From Mycolicibacterium brisbanense (GTDB lineage Bacteria > Actinomycetota > Actinomycetes > Mycobacteriales > Mycobacteriaceae): DNA of 44,579 bases. Below the pieces are notes generated by a model. It did no database searches and was not told the DNA's origin. It worked only from the letters and a program-made list of their open reading frames with translations. Of the stretch, positions 31,714 to 38,170 are shown in pieces; the first letter of the stretch is position 1, and each line of letters starts with the position of its first letter. The stretch covers positions 1 through 44,579 of the forward strand of contig NZ_BCSX01000065.1 in assembly GCF_001570425.1 (NCBI RefSeq), written 5' to 3'. The translations under genes were made by a program, and so were the position numbers.

Positions 31714-32820
31714 ATGACAAGCGGTCTTGCAGAGTTCACGGTTTCGGTCAACGCGGACCCAGCGACCGATGCGGTACGCGAATCCATTCTGGCCAACCCG
31801 GGATTCGGCAAGTTCCACACCGATCACATGGTGTCCATCGACTACACCGTGGCCGACGGCTGGCACAACGCGCGGGTGGTCCCGTACGGCCCCATCGAGC
31901 TGGACCCGTCGGCCATCGTGCTGCACTACGCGCAGGAGATCTTCGAAGGCCTGAAGGCCTACCGCTGGGCCGACGGTTCCATCGTGTCGTTCCGGCCCGA
32001 GGCCAACGCGGCCCGGCTGCAGGCCTCGGCACGGCGATTGGCCATCCCGGAACTGCCCGAAGAACTGTTCATCGAGTCGCTGCGCCAGCTGATCGCGGTC
32101 GACGAGGCCTGGGTGCCCGCCGCGGGTGGTGAGGAGTCGCTGTACCTGCGGCCGTTCATCATCGCGACCGAGCCCGGCCTGGGGGTGCGGCCCGCCAACG
32201 AGTACCGCTACCTGGCCATCGGCTCGCCGGCCGGCGCGTACTTCAAGGGCGGCATCAAGCCGGTCAGCGTGTGGCTGTCGCACGAGTACGTGCGGGCCTC
32301 TCCGGGCGGCACCGGCGCGGCCAAGTTCGGCGGCAACTACGCGGCCTCGCTGCTGGCACAGGCTCAGGCCGCCGACAACGGCTGCGACCAGGTGGTGTGG
32401 CTGGACGCCATCGAACGGCGCTACGTCGAAGAGATGGGCGGGATGAACCTGTTCTTCGTCTTCGGCAGCGGCGGTTCGGCGCGCCTGGTCACCCCGGAGC
32501 TGTCGGGCTCGCTGCTGCCGGGTATCACGCGGGAATCGTTGCTGCAGTTGGCAACCGACGCCGGGTTCGCCGTCGAAGAACGCAAGATCGACGTCGAAGA
32601 ATGGCAGAAGAAGGCCGCTGCGGGCGAGATCACCGAGGTGTTCGCCTGCGGTACCGCCGCGGTGATCACGCCGGTGTCGCACGTCAAGCATCGCGAGGGC
32701 GAGTTCACCATCGCCGACGGACAGCCCGGTGAGATCACCATGGCGCTGCGCGACACGCTGACGGGCATCCAGCGCGGCACCTTCGCCGACACGCACGGCT
32801 GGATGGCGCGCCTGAACTAG
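31714..32820 (+). CDS. ilvE: Branched-chain amino acid aminotransferase
   Basis: IlvE transfers amino groups between glutamate and the keto acids of valine, leucine and isoleucine, and in mycobacteria also takes part in methionine salvage. The 368 residues fit fold-type IV PLP enzymes: FEGLKAYRWADGSIVSFRPE near 75, YLRPFIIATE near 145, Schiff-base Lys204 in GTGAAKFGGNY, and the signature region from ERRYVEEMGGMNLFFVF through LLPGITRESLLQLA. Its keto-acid substrate for valine is also the substrate of PanB. The ATG is positioned six nt after a TACAAT hexamer. The stop shares CTAG with the convergent cobS. Confidence 0.97.
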   Translation: MTSGLAEFTVSVNADPATDAVRESILANPGFGKFHTDHMVSIDYTVADGWHNARVVPYGPIELDPSAIVLHYAQEIFEGLKAYRWADGSIVSFRPEANAARLQASARRLAIPELPEELFIESLRQLIAVDEAWVPAAGGEESLYLRPFIIATEPGLGVRPANEYRYLAIGSPAGAYFKGGIKPVSVWLSHEYVRASPGGTGAAKFGGNYAASLLAQAQAADNGCDQVVWLDAIERRYVEEMGGMNLFFVFGSGGSARLVTPELSGSLLPGITRESLLQLATDAGFAVEERKIDVEEWQKKAAAGEITEVFACGTAAVITPVSHVKHREGEFTIADGQPGEITMALRDTLTGIQRGTFADTHGWMARLN

Positions 32821-33539
32821 CGCACCGCCAGGCCGAGGGCGACGAGCGTCGTCGTCAGCTCCACTGCGGCGCCCAGCACGTCGCCGGTGACGCCACCGAA
32901 CCGGCGCACGCAGTGGGCGACCAGCAGTGCGCACACCGAAAGGGCGACGAGCACGGTCACGGGTCCCTGCCACGGGCGCGGGCCGGCCCAGACGGCCGAC
33001 GCGGCCAGCGCCAGCGCCCACGCGACGACGACGGCGACCGGCTGGCTGCCCGCCACCGCGGCTCCCAACGAGCTGCCCGGTGCGGCGGGTACGCCTCGCC
33101 GGCAGGCCGTCACCGCGGCCACCCGCCCAGTGGTCACCGCGATCACCACCGCCACCGCGCTCAACTGCGCGAACGTGAGGGCTTGTACGGCGATCGTGAG
33201 CACCACCGCCGCGACGCCGAAGGGGCCCGCCGTGCCGTCGCGCATCACCGCCAGCGCGCGTTCCGGCGGGCCATAACAGCCCAGGCCGTCGGTGGTGTCG
33301 GCCAGCCCGTCGATGTGCAACCCGCGGGTGGCCAGGATCAGCGCAGCAACCGCGAGCACCCCTGCGAGCGGTCCGGCGCCGAATGCCTGCGTACCGGCCC
33401 ACACCACCGCCGCGGCCAGCCCGCCCAGCGCCAGGCCCACCAGTGGCAGTGCGGTCAGCGAGCCGCGCCCCAAACCGGACCGCGAACGCACCGGCAGAAC
33501 CGTGCCGAACGCGAAAGCCGAAGCGACAGAACCGATCAC
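32817..33539 (-). CDS. cobS: Adenosylcobinamide-GDP ribazoletransferase (cobalamin synthase)
   Basis: CobS joins alpha-ribazole to adenosylcobinamide-GDP at the membrane, the last step of the nucleotide loop. The 240-residue sequence is highly hydrophobic, with about six membrane segments, and contains the family's LHIDGLADTTDGLG motif (metal-binding Asp residues) and RDGTAGPFGV. The start is GTG at 33539, overlapping the cobT stop as GTGA. Last gene of cobU-cobT-cobS. Convergent with ilvE through a shared CTAG stop. Confidence 0.95.
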   Translation of the reverse strand: MIGSVASAFAFGTVLPVRSRSGLGRGSLTALPLVGLALGGLAAAVVWAGTQAFGAGPLAGVLAVAALILATRGLHIDGLADTTDGLGCYGPPERALAVMRDGTAGPFGVAAVVLTIAVQALTFAQLSAVAVVIAVTTGRVAAVTACRRGVPAAPGSSLGAAVAGSQPVAVVVAWALALAASAVWAGPRPWQGPVTVLVALSVCALLVAHCVRRFGGVTGDVLGAAVELTTTLVALGLAVR

Positions 33540-34597
33540 GACGATTCTTCGGATATGCCCGCTTCGTCGAACGTGGCCATCGACGCCAATGCGGCCACCG
33601 CGGCCCGCACCACCGGCAACGCCACGACCGCTCCGGTGCCTTCGCCGAGGCGCATGCGCAGATCGACGATCGGCTCAAGCTCGAGGTGGGCCAGGGCGAG
33701 GGCGTGCGCCGGTTCGGTGGACCGATGACCGGCCTGCCACCATGCCCGCGCGCCGGGGGCGAGCCGGTCGGCCAGCAGCGCCGCGGCCGTCACCACCACG
33801 CCGTCGAGCAGCACCGGCGTGCGCCGCACCGCTGCCTGGGCGCAGAAACCGGCCATCGCCGCCAGGTCGGCGCCGCCGCACACCCGTAGCAGACCGAGGG
33901 GATCCCCGGTCACGTTGCGGGCGCGGTACAGCGCGTCGCGGACTGCGGCGGTCTTGCGCATCCAGCCTTCGTCGTCGATGCCGGTGCCCCGACCGACCGC
34001 CGCCACCGGCTCGGTGCCCGTCACGGCCGCGATCAAAGTTGTTGCGGGGGTGGTGTTTCCGATCCCCATGTCGCCCGCGATGAGCAGATCGGCACCCGAA
34101 TCGACCTCCTCGTCGGCGATCCGGGCGCCGGCGGCGAGCGCTGCGGCTGCCTCGGCGGCCGTGAGCGCGTCCTCGGTCGCGATGTTGCCCGACCCGCGGC
34201 GCACCTTGTGGGCACCGATCGCGGGGGAGAGCGGCTCGTCGCAGTCGACGGCGATGTCGGCCACTCGCACCGTCGCGCCCGCCACCTCGGACAGCACGTT
34301 GATGGCTGCGCCACCGGCATCGAAGTTGGCGATCATCTGGCCGGTCACCGCCGCCGGGAACGCCGAGACCCCTGCCGCGGTCACCCCGTGATCACCTGCG
34401 AACACCACCACGCGCGGCCGCACGAACTGCCGCGGCGGGCACACCCCCTGACACGACGCGACCCACACCGACAGATCCTCCAACCGGCCCAGCGATCCGG
34501 GAGGTTTGGTGAGGCGGTTCTGCCGGGCCCGCGCATCTGCGGCCACCGCCGCGTCCGGCGCGGTGAGGCCTGCGAACATCGGATCGGGTTCGGTCAC
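33536..34597 (-). CDS. cobT: Nicotinate-nucleotide-dimethylbenzimidazole phosphoribosyltransferase
   Basis: CobT activates the lower ligand of B12, making alpha-ribazole phosphate from dimethylbenzimidazole and nicotinate mononucleotide. In 353 residues one sees LTKPPGSLGRLEDL, VVVFAGDHGV, RRGSGNIATEDALT, LIAGDMGIGNTT, LLDGVVVTAAAL, the WQAGHRSTEPAH block and RLGEGTGA with the catalytic Glu. The GTG start at 34597 is supported by an AAGGAG site five nt before it and by a GTGA overlap with the cobU stop. A longer start at 34654 would run into cobU. Completes the conserved cobU-T-S order. Confidence 0.97.
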   Translation of the reverse strand: MTEPDPMFAGLTAPDAAVAADARARQNRLTKPPGSLGRLEDLSVWVASCQGVCPPRQFVRPRVVVFAGDHGVTAAGVSAFPAAVTGQMIANFDAGGAAINVLSEVAGATVRVADIAVDCDEPLSPAIGAHKVRRGSGNIATEDALTAAEAAAALAAGARIADEEVDSGADLLIAGDMGIGNTTPATTLIAAVTGTEPVAAVGRGTGIDDEGWMRKTAAVRDALYRARNVTGDPLGLLRVCGGADLAAMAGFCAQAAVRRTPVLLDGVVVTAAALLADRLAPGARAWWQAGHRSTEPAHALALAHLELEPIVDLRMRLGEGTGAVVALPVVRAAVAALASMATFDEAGISEESS

Positions 34598-35133
34598 GAC
34601 GGCTCCTTCACTGTGACCGGCTGACCGGCCACGACGAGTACCACCCGGTCGCACACCGCCGCCAGGCGCTGATTGACCGTGCCGAGCGCGTCGGCGAACC
34701 GGCGGCCGGCCTCGGTGGCGGGCACCACGGTCAGCCCGACCTCGGGGCTGACCAGAACGAGGGGAGCGGTGAACGCGGCGACGGCGTCCATCAGCTTGTC
34801 AACATCGGTATCGATCGGAGTGCCCGACCATGCGCCGCGGCAATCCATCGTCGCGGTCAGCCAGCTTCCGACGTCGTCGAGCAGCGTCGCGACACCCGGT
34901 TGCGCGCCCAGGCGGCGGGCCACGTCGTCAGGGTCGGCGCCGCACTCCACGGTTTTCCAGTGCGCCGGGCGGCGGCTGCGGTGCGCCGCGACGCGCGCCG
35001 ACCAGGCCGGATCGGTGTCGGCCGCGGGGCCGGTGGCCAGATAGCGCACCGGGCCGTCGGCGACAGCCTCGACCGCCGCCTCGGCCCAGTGCGATTTGCC
35101 CGACCGGATCCCGCCGAGCACCAGGGTGCGCAC
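34594..35133 (-). CDS. cobU: Bifunctional adenosylcobinamide kinase/guanylyltransferase
   Basis: CobU phosphorylates adenosylcobinamide and then transfers GMP to it, supplying the CobS substrate. The 179-residue length is typical. The P-loop GGIRSGKS is at residues 7-14, the guanylylated-His region is RVAAHRSRRPAHW near 48-60, and VLVSPEVGLTVVPATEAGRRF is the conserved C-terminal block. The start codon is GTG. It starts 26 nt after the stop of the DUF3043 gene on the same strand, with no strong promoter seen in between, so read-through from that gene is possible. Confidence 0.96.
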   Translation of the reverse strand: MRTLVLGGIRSGKSHWAEAAVEAVADGPVRYLATGPAADTDPAWSARVAAHRSRRPAHWKTVECGADPDDVARRLGAQPGVATLLDDVGSWLTATMDCRGAWSGTPIDTDVDKLMDAVAAFTAPLVLVSPEVGLTVVPATEAGRRFADALGTVNQRLAAVCDRVVLVVAGQPVTVKEPS

Positions 35134-35159
35134 CCGACGTCAGGCCGGTTGGACGGACA

Positions 35160-35843
35160 TCAAGAAACCTTGTCGCCGCGATTGACCGCGGGACGCGGTG
35201 CCCGCATCCGACGGATCTGCGACGCCCGGCTGGCCGCGTAGAAGCCGAGCTTCCAACCGCTTTCGGTGTTGCCCGGGAACTTCTCGTCGACCATCCGGTT
35301 GACCTTGCGGCCCACCAAGACACCGTCGATGGCCATGACCACCACCAGGCCGAGCATCGTGTAGGACATGATCTGCTGGAACTGCAGGCTCGGCAACGCC
35401 ATCATGAACATGATCATCACCAGCGCCGCGGGCATGAACAGGCCCAGCAGATTGCGCCGCGCGTCCACGATGTTGCGGACGTAGCGCCGCACCGGACCCT
35501 TGTCGCGGGGCAGCAGGTAGGCGTCGTCGCCGGCCATCATCTTTTCCCGCCGCTCGGCCATCTCGGCGCGCCGCGTCAGCTTTTCGGCCTTGCGTTCCTC
35601 GCCGGTGAGCTTCGGGCCACGCAGCTCTTTCCGCCGGCGCCGTGCCTCGGCAGCGGTCTGCGGAGCGGGCGCGACGGGCCCGCGCTTCTTGGCGGCCTCG
35701 CTGCGCTTGGGGGTCGGCCGGCCTTTGGGCGCCGTGCCGCCACCGACCGTCGTGTCGGACGCCTGGGCGCCGGCCTCAGCAGCGCCGCCCTTGGCCTCGT
35801 CGTTCTCGCCGTCTTCACGCTTCTTACGGCCCAGCAGATTCAC
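35160..35843 (-). CDS. DUF3043 membrane protein (Rv2206-like)
   Basis: A 227-residue protein. The N-terminal 110 residues are strongly charged and low-complexity (Lys/Arg/Glu/Ala-rich, including KRSEAAKKR and AEARRRRKELRGPKL), probably an unstructured or coiled cytosolic tail. Two membrane helices follow at about 131-151 (LLGLFMPAALVMIMFMMALP) and 159-178 (SYTMLGLVVVMAIDGVLVG), then a basic C-terminal tail. The family is confined to actinobacteria, with unknown function. The GTG start at 35843 is chosen because TAACCT lies seven nt before it and because VNLLGRKKRE is the family's N-terminus. A longer start at 35882 has no signal. Confidence 0.88.
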   Translation of the reverse strand: MNLLGRKKREDGENDEAKGGAAEAGAQASDTTVGGGTAPKGRPTPKRSEAAKKRGPVAPAPQTAAEARRRRKELRGPKLTGEERKAEKLTRRAEMAERREKMMAGDDAYLLPRDKGPVRRYVRNIVDARRNLLGLFMPAALVMIMFMMALPSLQFQQIMSYTMLGLVVVMAIDGVLVGRKVNRMVDEKFPGNTESGWKLGFYAASRASQIRRMRAPRPAVNRGDKVS

Positions 35844-35856
35844 GCAAGTCAGGTTA
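35844..35856 (-). promoter_or_regulatory. -10 element for the DUF3043 gene
   Basis: Minus-strand TAACCT (35851-35856) lies seven nt before the GTG at 35843. Leaderless pattern; the promoter may also serve cobU-cobT-cobS downstream. Confidence 0.5.
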
Positions 35857-35920
35857 CTGCCCGCCGGCCGGCGCCCGGCCACATGCCCCGGACGCGGTGA
35901 GGAGTCGGGAATAGCGCTAT

Positions 35921-35977
35921 AAGGAGGTACCGTTGACTCATAGACTTCGGCATCAGGCGATGCCCACGGATGCTTAG
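35921..35977 (+). promoter_or_regulatory. Possible 14-codon leader ORF before erpA
   Basis: A full AAGGAGG ribosome site (35921-35927) has no annotated gene behind it. Five nt later a TTG opens a frame of 14 codons (MTHRLRHQAMPTDA) that stops at TAG 35975-35977, inside the ribosome site of erpA. The TTGACT here could instead be a -35 element, so the call is tentative. Confidence 0.3.
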
Positions 35978-35985
35978 GGAGAGCA

Positions 35986-36342
35986 ATGACTGTTCAGGAC
36001 GAATCGGCCGTTCAGACCCACGGCGTGATCCTGTCCGACGCCGCGGCCGCCAAGGCGAAGGCGCTGCTGGACCAGGAGGGTCGCGACGACCTGGCGCTGC
36101 GGATCGCGGTCCAGCCGGGCGGCTGCGCGGGCCTGCGCTACAACCTTTTCTTCGACGACCGGACCCTCGACGGTGACCTGACCTCCGAGTTCGGCGGCGT
36201 GAAGCTGACCGTCGACCGGATGAGCGCACCGTATGTCCAGGGCGCCACCATCGACTTCGTCGACACCATCGAGAAGCAGGGCTTCACGATCGACAACCCG
36301 AACGCCACCGGCTCCTGCGCCTGCGGCGATTCCTTCAACTGA
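35986..36342 (+). CDS. erpA: A-type iron-sulfur carrier protein (ErpA/IscA-like, Rv2204c)
   Basis: A 118-residue HesB/IscA-type protein that receives Fe-S clusters and hands them to target enzymes; LipA, encoded in this window, is one such [4Fe-4S] enzyme. The three cluster ligands are Cys47 in GGCAGLRY and Cys111 and Cys113 in GSCACGDSF. The fold's LTVDRMSAPYVQGATIDFVD segment is intact. The short acidic N-terminal extension is usual for actinobacterial members. The ATG has a GGGAGAG site just upstream. The 3' end faces the convergent Rv2203-like gene across a perfect 12-bp hairpin. Confidence 0.93.
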   Translation: MTVQDESAVQTHGVILSDAAAAKAKALLDQEGRDDLALRIAVQPGGCAGLRYNLFFDDRTLDGDLTSEFGGVKLTVDRMSAPYVQGATIDFVDTIEKQGFTIDNPNATGSCACGDSFN

Positions 36343-36362
36343 TCTCGTTCTGACGCCGCCTC

Positions 36363-36391
36363 TGGCCAGTACTGCTCGTCAGTACTGGCCA
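36363..36391. terminator. Hairpin terminator between erpA and the Rv2203-like gene
   Basis: TGGCCAGTACTG (36363-36374) pairs perfectly with CAGTACTGGCCA (36380-36391) around a five-base loop. It lies 20 nt after the erpA stop and includes the stop codon of the convergent gene. Confidence 0.75.
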
Positions 36392-36990
36392 CCGGTGCGT
36401 AACACGTAAGAGCACACGAGTACCTCGTCGTGCCCGCCGTCTTTGGCGTCCTTGGCGACCAGCAGCTGCGCGACACCCTGTGCGTCCTCCCGGGGTGCCT
36501 GCTGGCCCCGCGCCGGCGTGACTTTCATGCTGAAAAGCACCTGGGCCTGGGTGCCCGACCACGGCACGATCTTGTCGATGCTGGTGACGTCGGCGCGGCC
36601 GAACTGCTTGCGGAACGCATCGCTGGCCAGCGTGGCCACCGCGAGATCGGCCTTGCGGTCCTTGACCGCGTCGTAGAGGCCGCACAGCGTGTGCCGCGCG
36701 ATGGTTTCGTCGTCACCGTCGGTCAGCGCGTTCAGATACTCCTGGATCGCCGCTTTGGCCTGCTCGTCGGACACCACGCCCGGCTGCTGCGCAGGCTTAC
36801 GGGTCACGATCACCACGGCGATGACCGCGGCGAACACCGCCAGTGTGAGCAAGGCGGCGAGAATCCGTGGCCAGCGCCGCCGTCTCGGGTAGTGCACCGG
36901 CGGCAGGAGCGTCCCGGGGTAGACCGACGACGCGTCCTCCGGATATGGCTCTGGCGGAACGGATTCGGGGTACTGGTAGGGACCAGTCAT
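36379..36990 (-). CDS. Single-pass membrane protein of unknown function (Rv2203-like)
   Basis: A 203-residue protein. The N-terminus (1-38) is a Pro/Tyr-rich cytosolic tail (YQYPESVPPEPYPED), followed by an RRRRW stop-transfer stretch and one membrane helix at about 43-63 (ILAALLTLAVFAAVIAVVIV). An outer domain of 140 residues follows, beginning VVSDEQAKAAIQEYLNALTDGDDETIARHTLCGLYD. This is the helix pattern of NTF2/DUF4878-like extracytoplasmic domains common in mycobacteria. Two Cys residues (CGLYD and VCSYV) may form a disulfide. The function is unknown. The ATG is preceded by GGGGAG about ten nt away. Its last codons lie in the hairpin shared with erpA. Confidence 0.85.
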   Translation of the reverse strand: MTGPYQYPESVPPEPYPEDASSVYPGTLLPPVHYPRRRRWPRILAALLTLAVFAAVIAVVIVTRKPAQQPGVVSDEQAKAAIQEYLNALTDGDDETIARHTLCGLYDAVKDRKADLAVATLASDAFRKQFGRADVTSIDKIVPWSGTQAQVLFSMKVTPARGQQAPREDAQGVAQLLVAKDAKDGGHDEVLVCSYVLRTGGQY

Positions 36991-37136
36991 TAAATGGGGC
37001 TCCCCGCAGGTATGTTTTGTGGATCACCGCTCGACGGTGATCTGGCGTACAGCTACAGGCAGGTTAGCGCACCCCACGGGGCCCGACCGTGTACGACGAC
37101 GGTGCTGGGGGCGCGCGCGTAGCCTTATCTAGACGA

Positions 37137-37151
37137 CTTAACGAAATTAAG
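37137..37151 (+). other. Short inverted repeat before adoK
   Basis: CTTAA-CGAAA-TTAAG is a 5-bp AT-rich inverted repeat whose right arm runs into the AAGGA ribosome site (37149-37153) of adoK. In this GC-rich region it stands out. It could be an operator or an RNA hairpin masking the ribosome site. Confidence 0.3.
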
Positions 37152-37162
37152 GATGACGCTTC

Positions 37163-38140
37163 GTGACCATCGCAGTTACCGGCTCCATTGCGACCGACCA
37201 TCTGATGCGGTTCCCCGGCAAATTCTCCGAACAGCTGCTGGCAGACCATCTGCAGAAGGTGTCGCTGAGCTTTCTGGTCGACGATTTGGTGGTGCATCGC
37301 GGGGGAGTCGCGGGCAACATGGCCTTCGCCATCGGCACCCTCGGCGGTGACGTGGCCCTGGTCGGTGCGGCCGGGCAGGATTTCGGTGACTACCGGGCCT
37401 GGCTGGAAGCGGCCAACGTCGACTGCGACAGCGTGCTGATCTCCGAGAGCGCCTACACCGCACGCTTCGTGTGCACCACCGACGAGGACATGGCCCAGAT
37501 CGCGTCGTTCTACCCGGGCGCGATGTCGGAGGCCCGCAACATCTCGCTGGCCGACCTGGTGTCGCGGGTCGGCACTCCCGAGCTCGTCATCGTCGGCGCC
37601 AACGACCCCGACGCGATGTTCCTGCACACCGAGGAGTGCCGCAAGCTCGGGCTCGCCTTCGCCGCCGACCCGTCGCAGCAGCTGGCCCGGCTGTCCGGCG
37701 ACGAGATCCGCAAGCTCATCAACGGCGCCACCTACCTGTTCACCAACGACTACGAGTGGGACCTGCTGCTGCAGAAGTCCGGCTGGAGTGAAGCCCAGGT
37801 GATGGGCCAGATCGGCATGCGCGTCACCACGCTCGGCGCCAAGGGTGTCGACCTGGTCAGCTCCGACGGCACGTTCGTGCACGTCGACGTCGTGCCCGAG
37901 AAGCATCAGGCCGACCCGACCGGCATCGGTGACGCATTCCGGGCCGGTTTCCTGACGGGCCGCAGCGCCGGGCTGAGCCTGGAGCGCTCCGCTCAGCTGG
38001 CCTCGCTGGTCGCCGTGCTGGTCCTCGAGGCCACCGGACCCCAGGAATGGGAGTGGGACCGCGACGAGGCCGTGCAGCGGTTGTCCGATGCCTACGGCGC
38101 CGACGCCGGCGCCGAGATCGGTGCGGCCCTCGGCGCGTAG
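37163..38140 (+). CDS. adoK: Adenosine kinase (PfkB family)
   Basis: AdoK phosphorylates adenosine to AMP in purine salvage; the mycobacterial enzyme resembles ribokinase-type sugar kinases more than human adenosine kinase. The 325 residues show GSIATDHLMRFPG at the N-terminus, the glycine-rich HRGGVAGNMAFAIGTLGG block, the anion-hole/catalytic TGIGDAFRAGF with Asp257 and the ADPSQQ strand. The catalytic position equals that of the M. tuberculosis enzyme as I recall. The GTG start lies nine nt after AAGGA. Convergent with asnB, 30 nt between stops. Confidence 0.93.
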   Translation: MTIAVTGSIATDHLMRFPGKFSEQLLADHLQKVSLSFLVDDLVVHRGGVAGNMAFAIGTLGGDVALVGAAGQDFGDYRAWLEAANVDCDSVLISESAYTARFVCTTDEDMAQIASFYPGAMSEARNISLADLVSRVGTPELVIVGANDPDAMFLHTEECRKLGLAFAADPSQQLARLSGDEIRKLINGATYLFTNDYEWDLLLQKSGWSEAQVMGQIGMRVTTLGAKGVDLVSSDGTFVHVDVVPEKHQADPTGIGDAFRAGFLTGRSAGLSLERSAQLASLVAVLVLEATGPQEWEWDRDEAVQRLSDAYGADAGAEIGAALGA

Positions 38141-38170
38141 CGCCGGGGGCACCCGCCCGGATGGAGCCGG

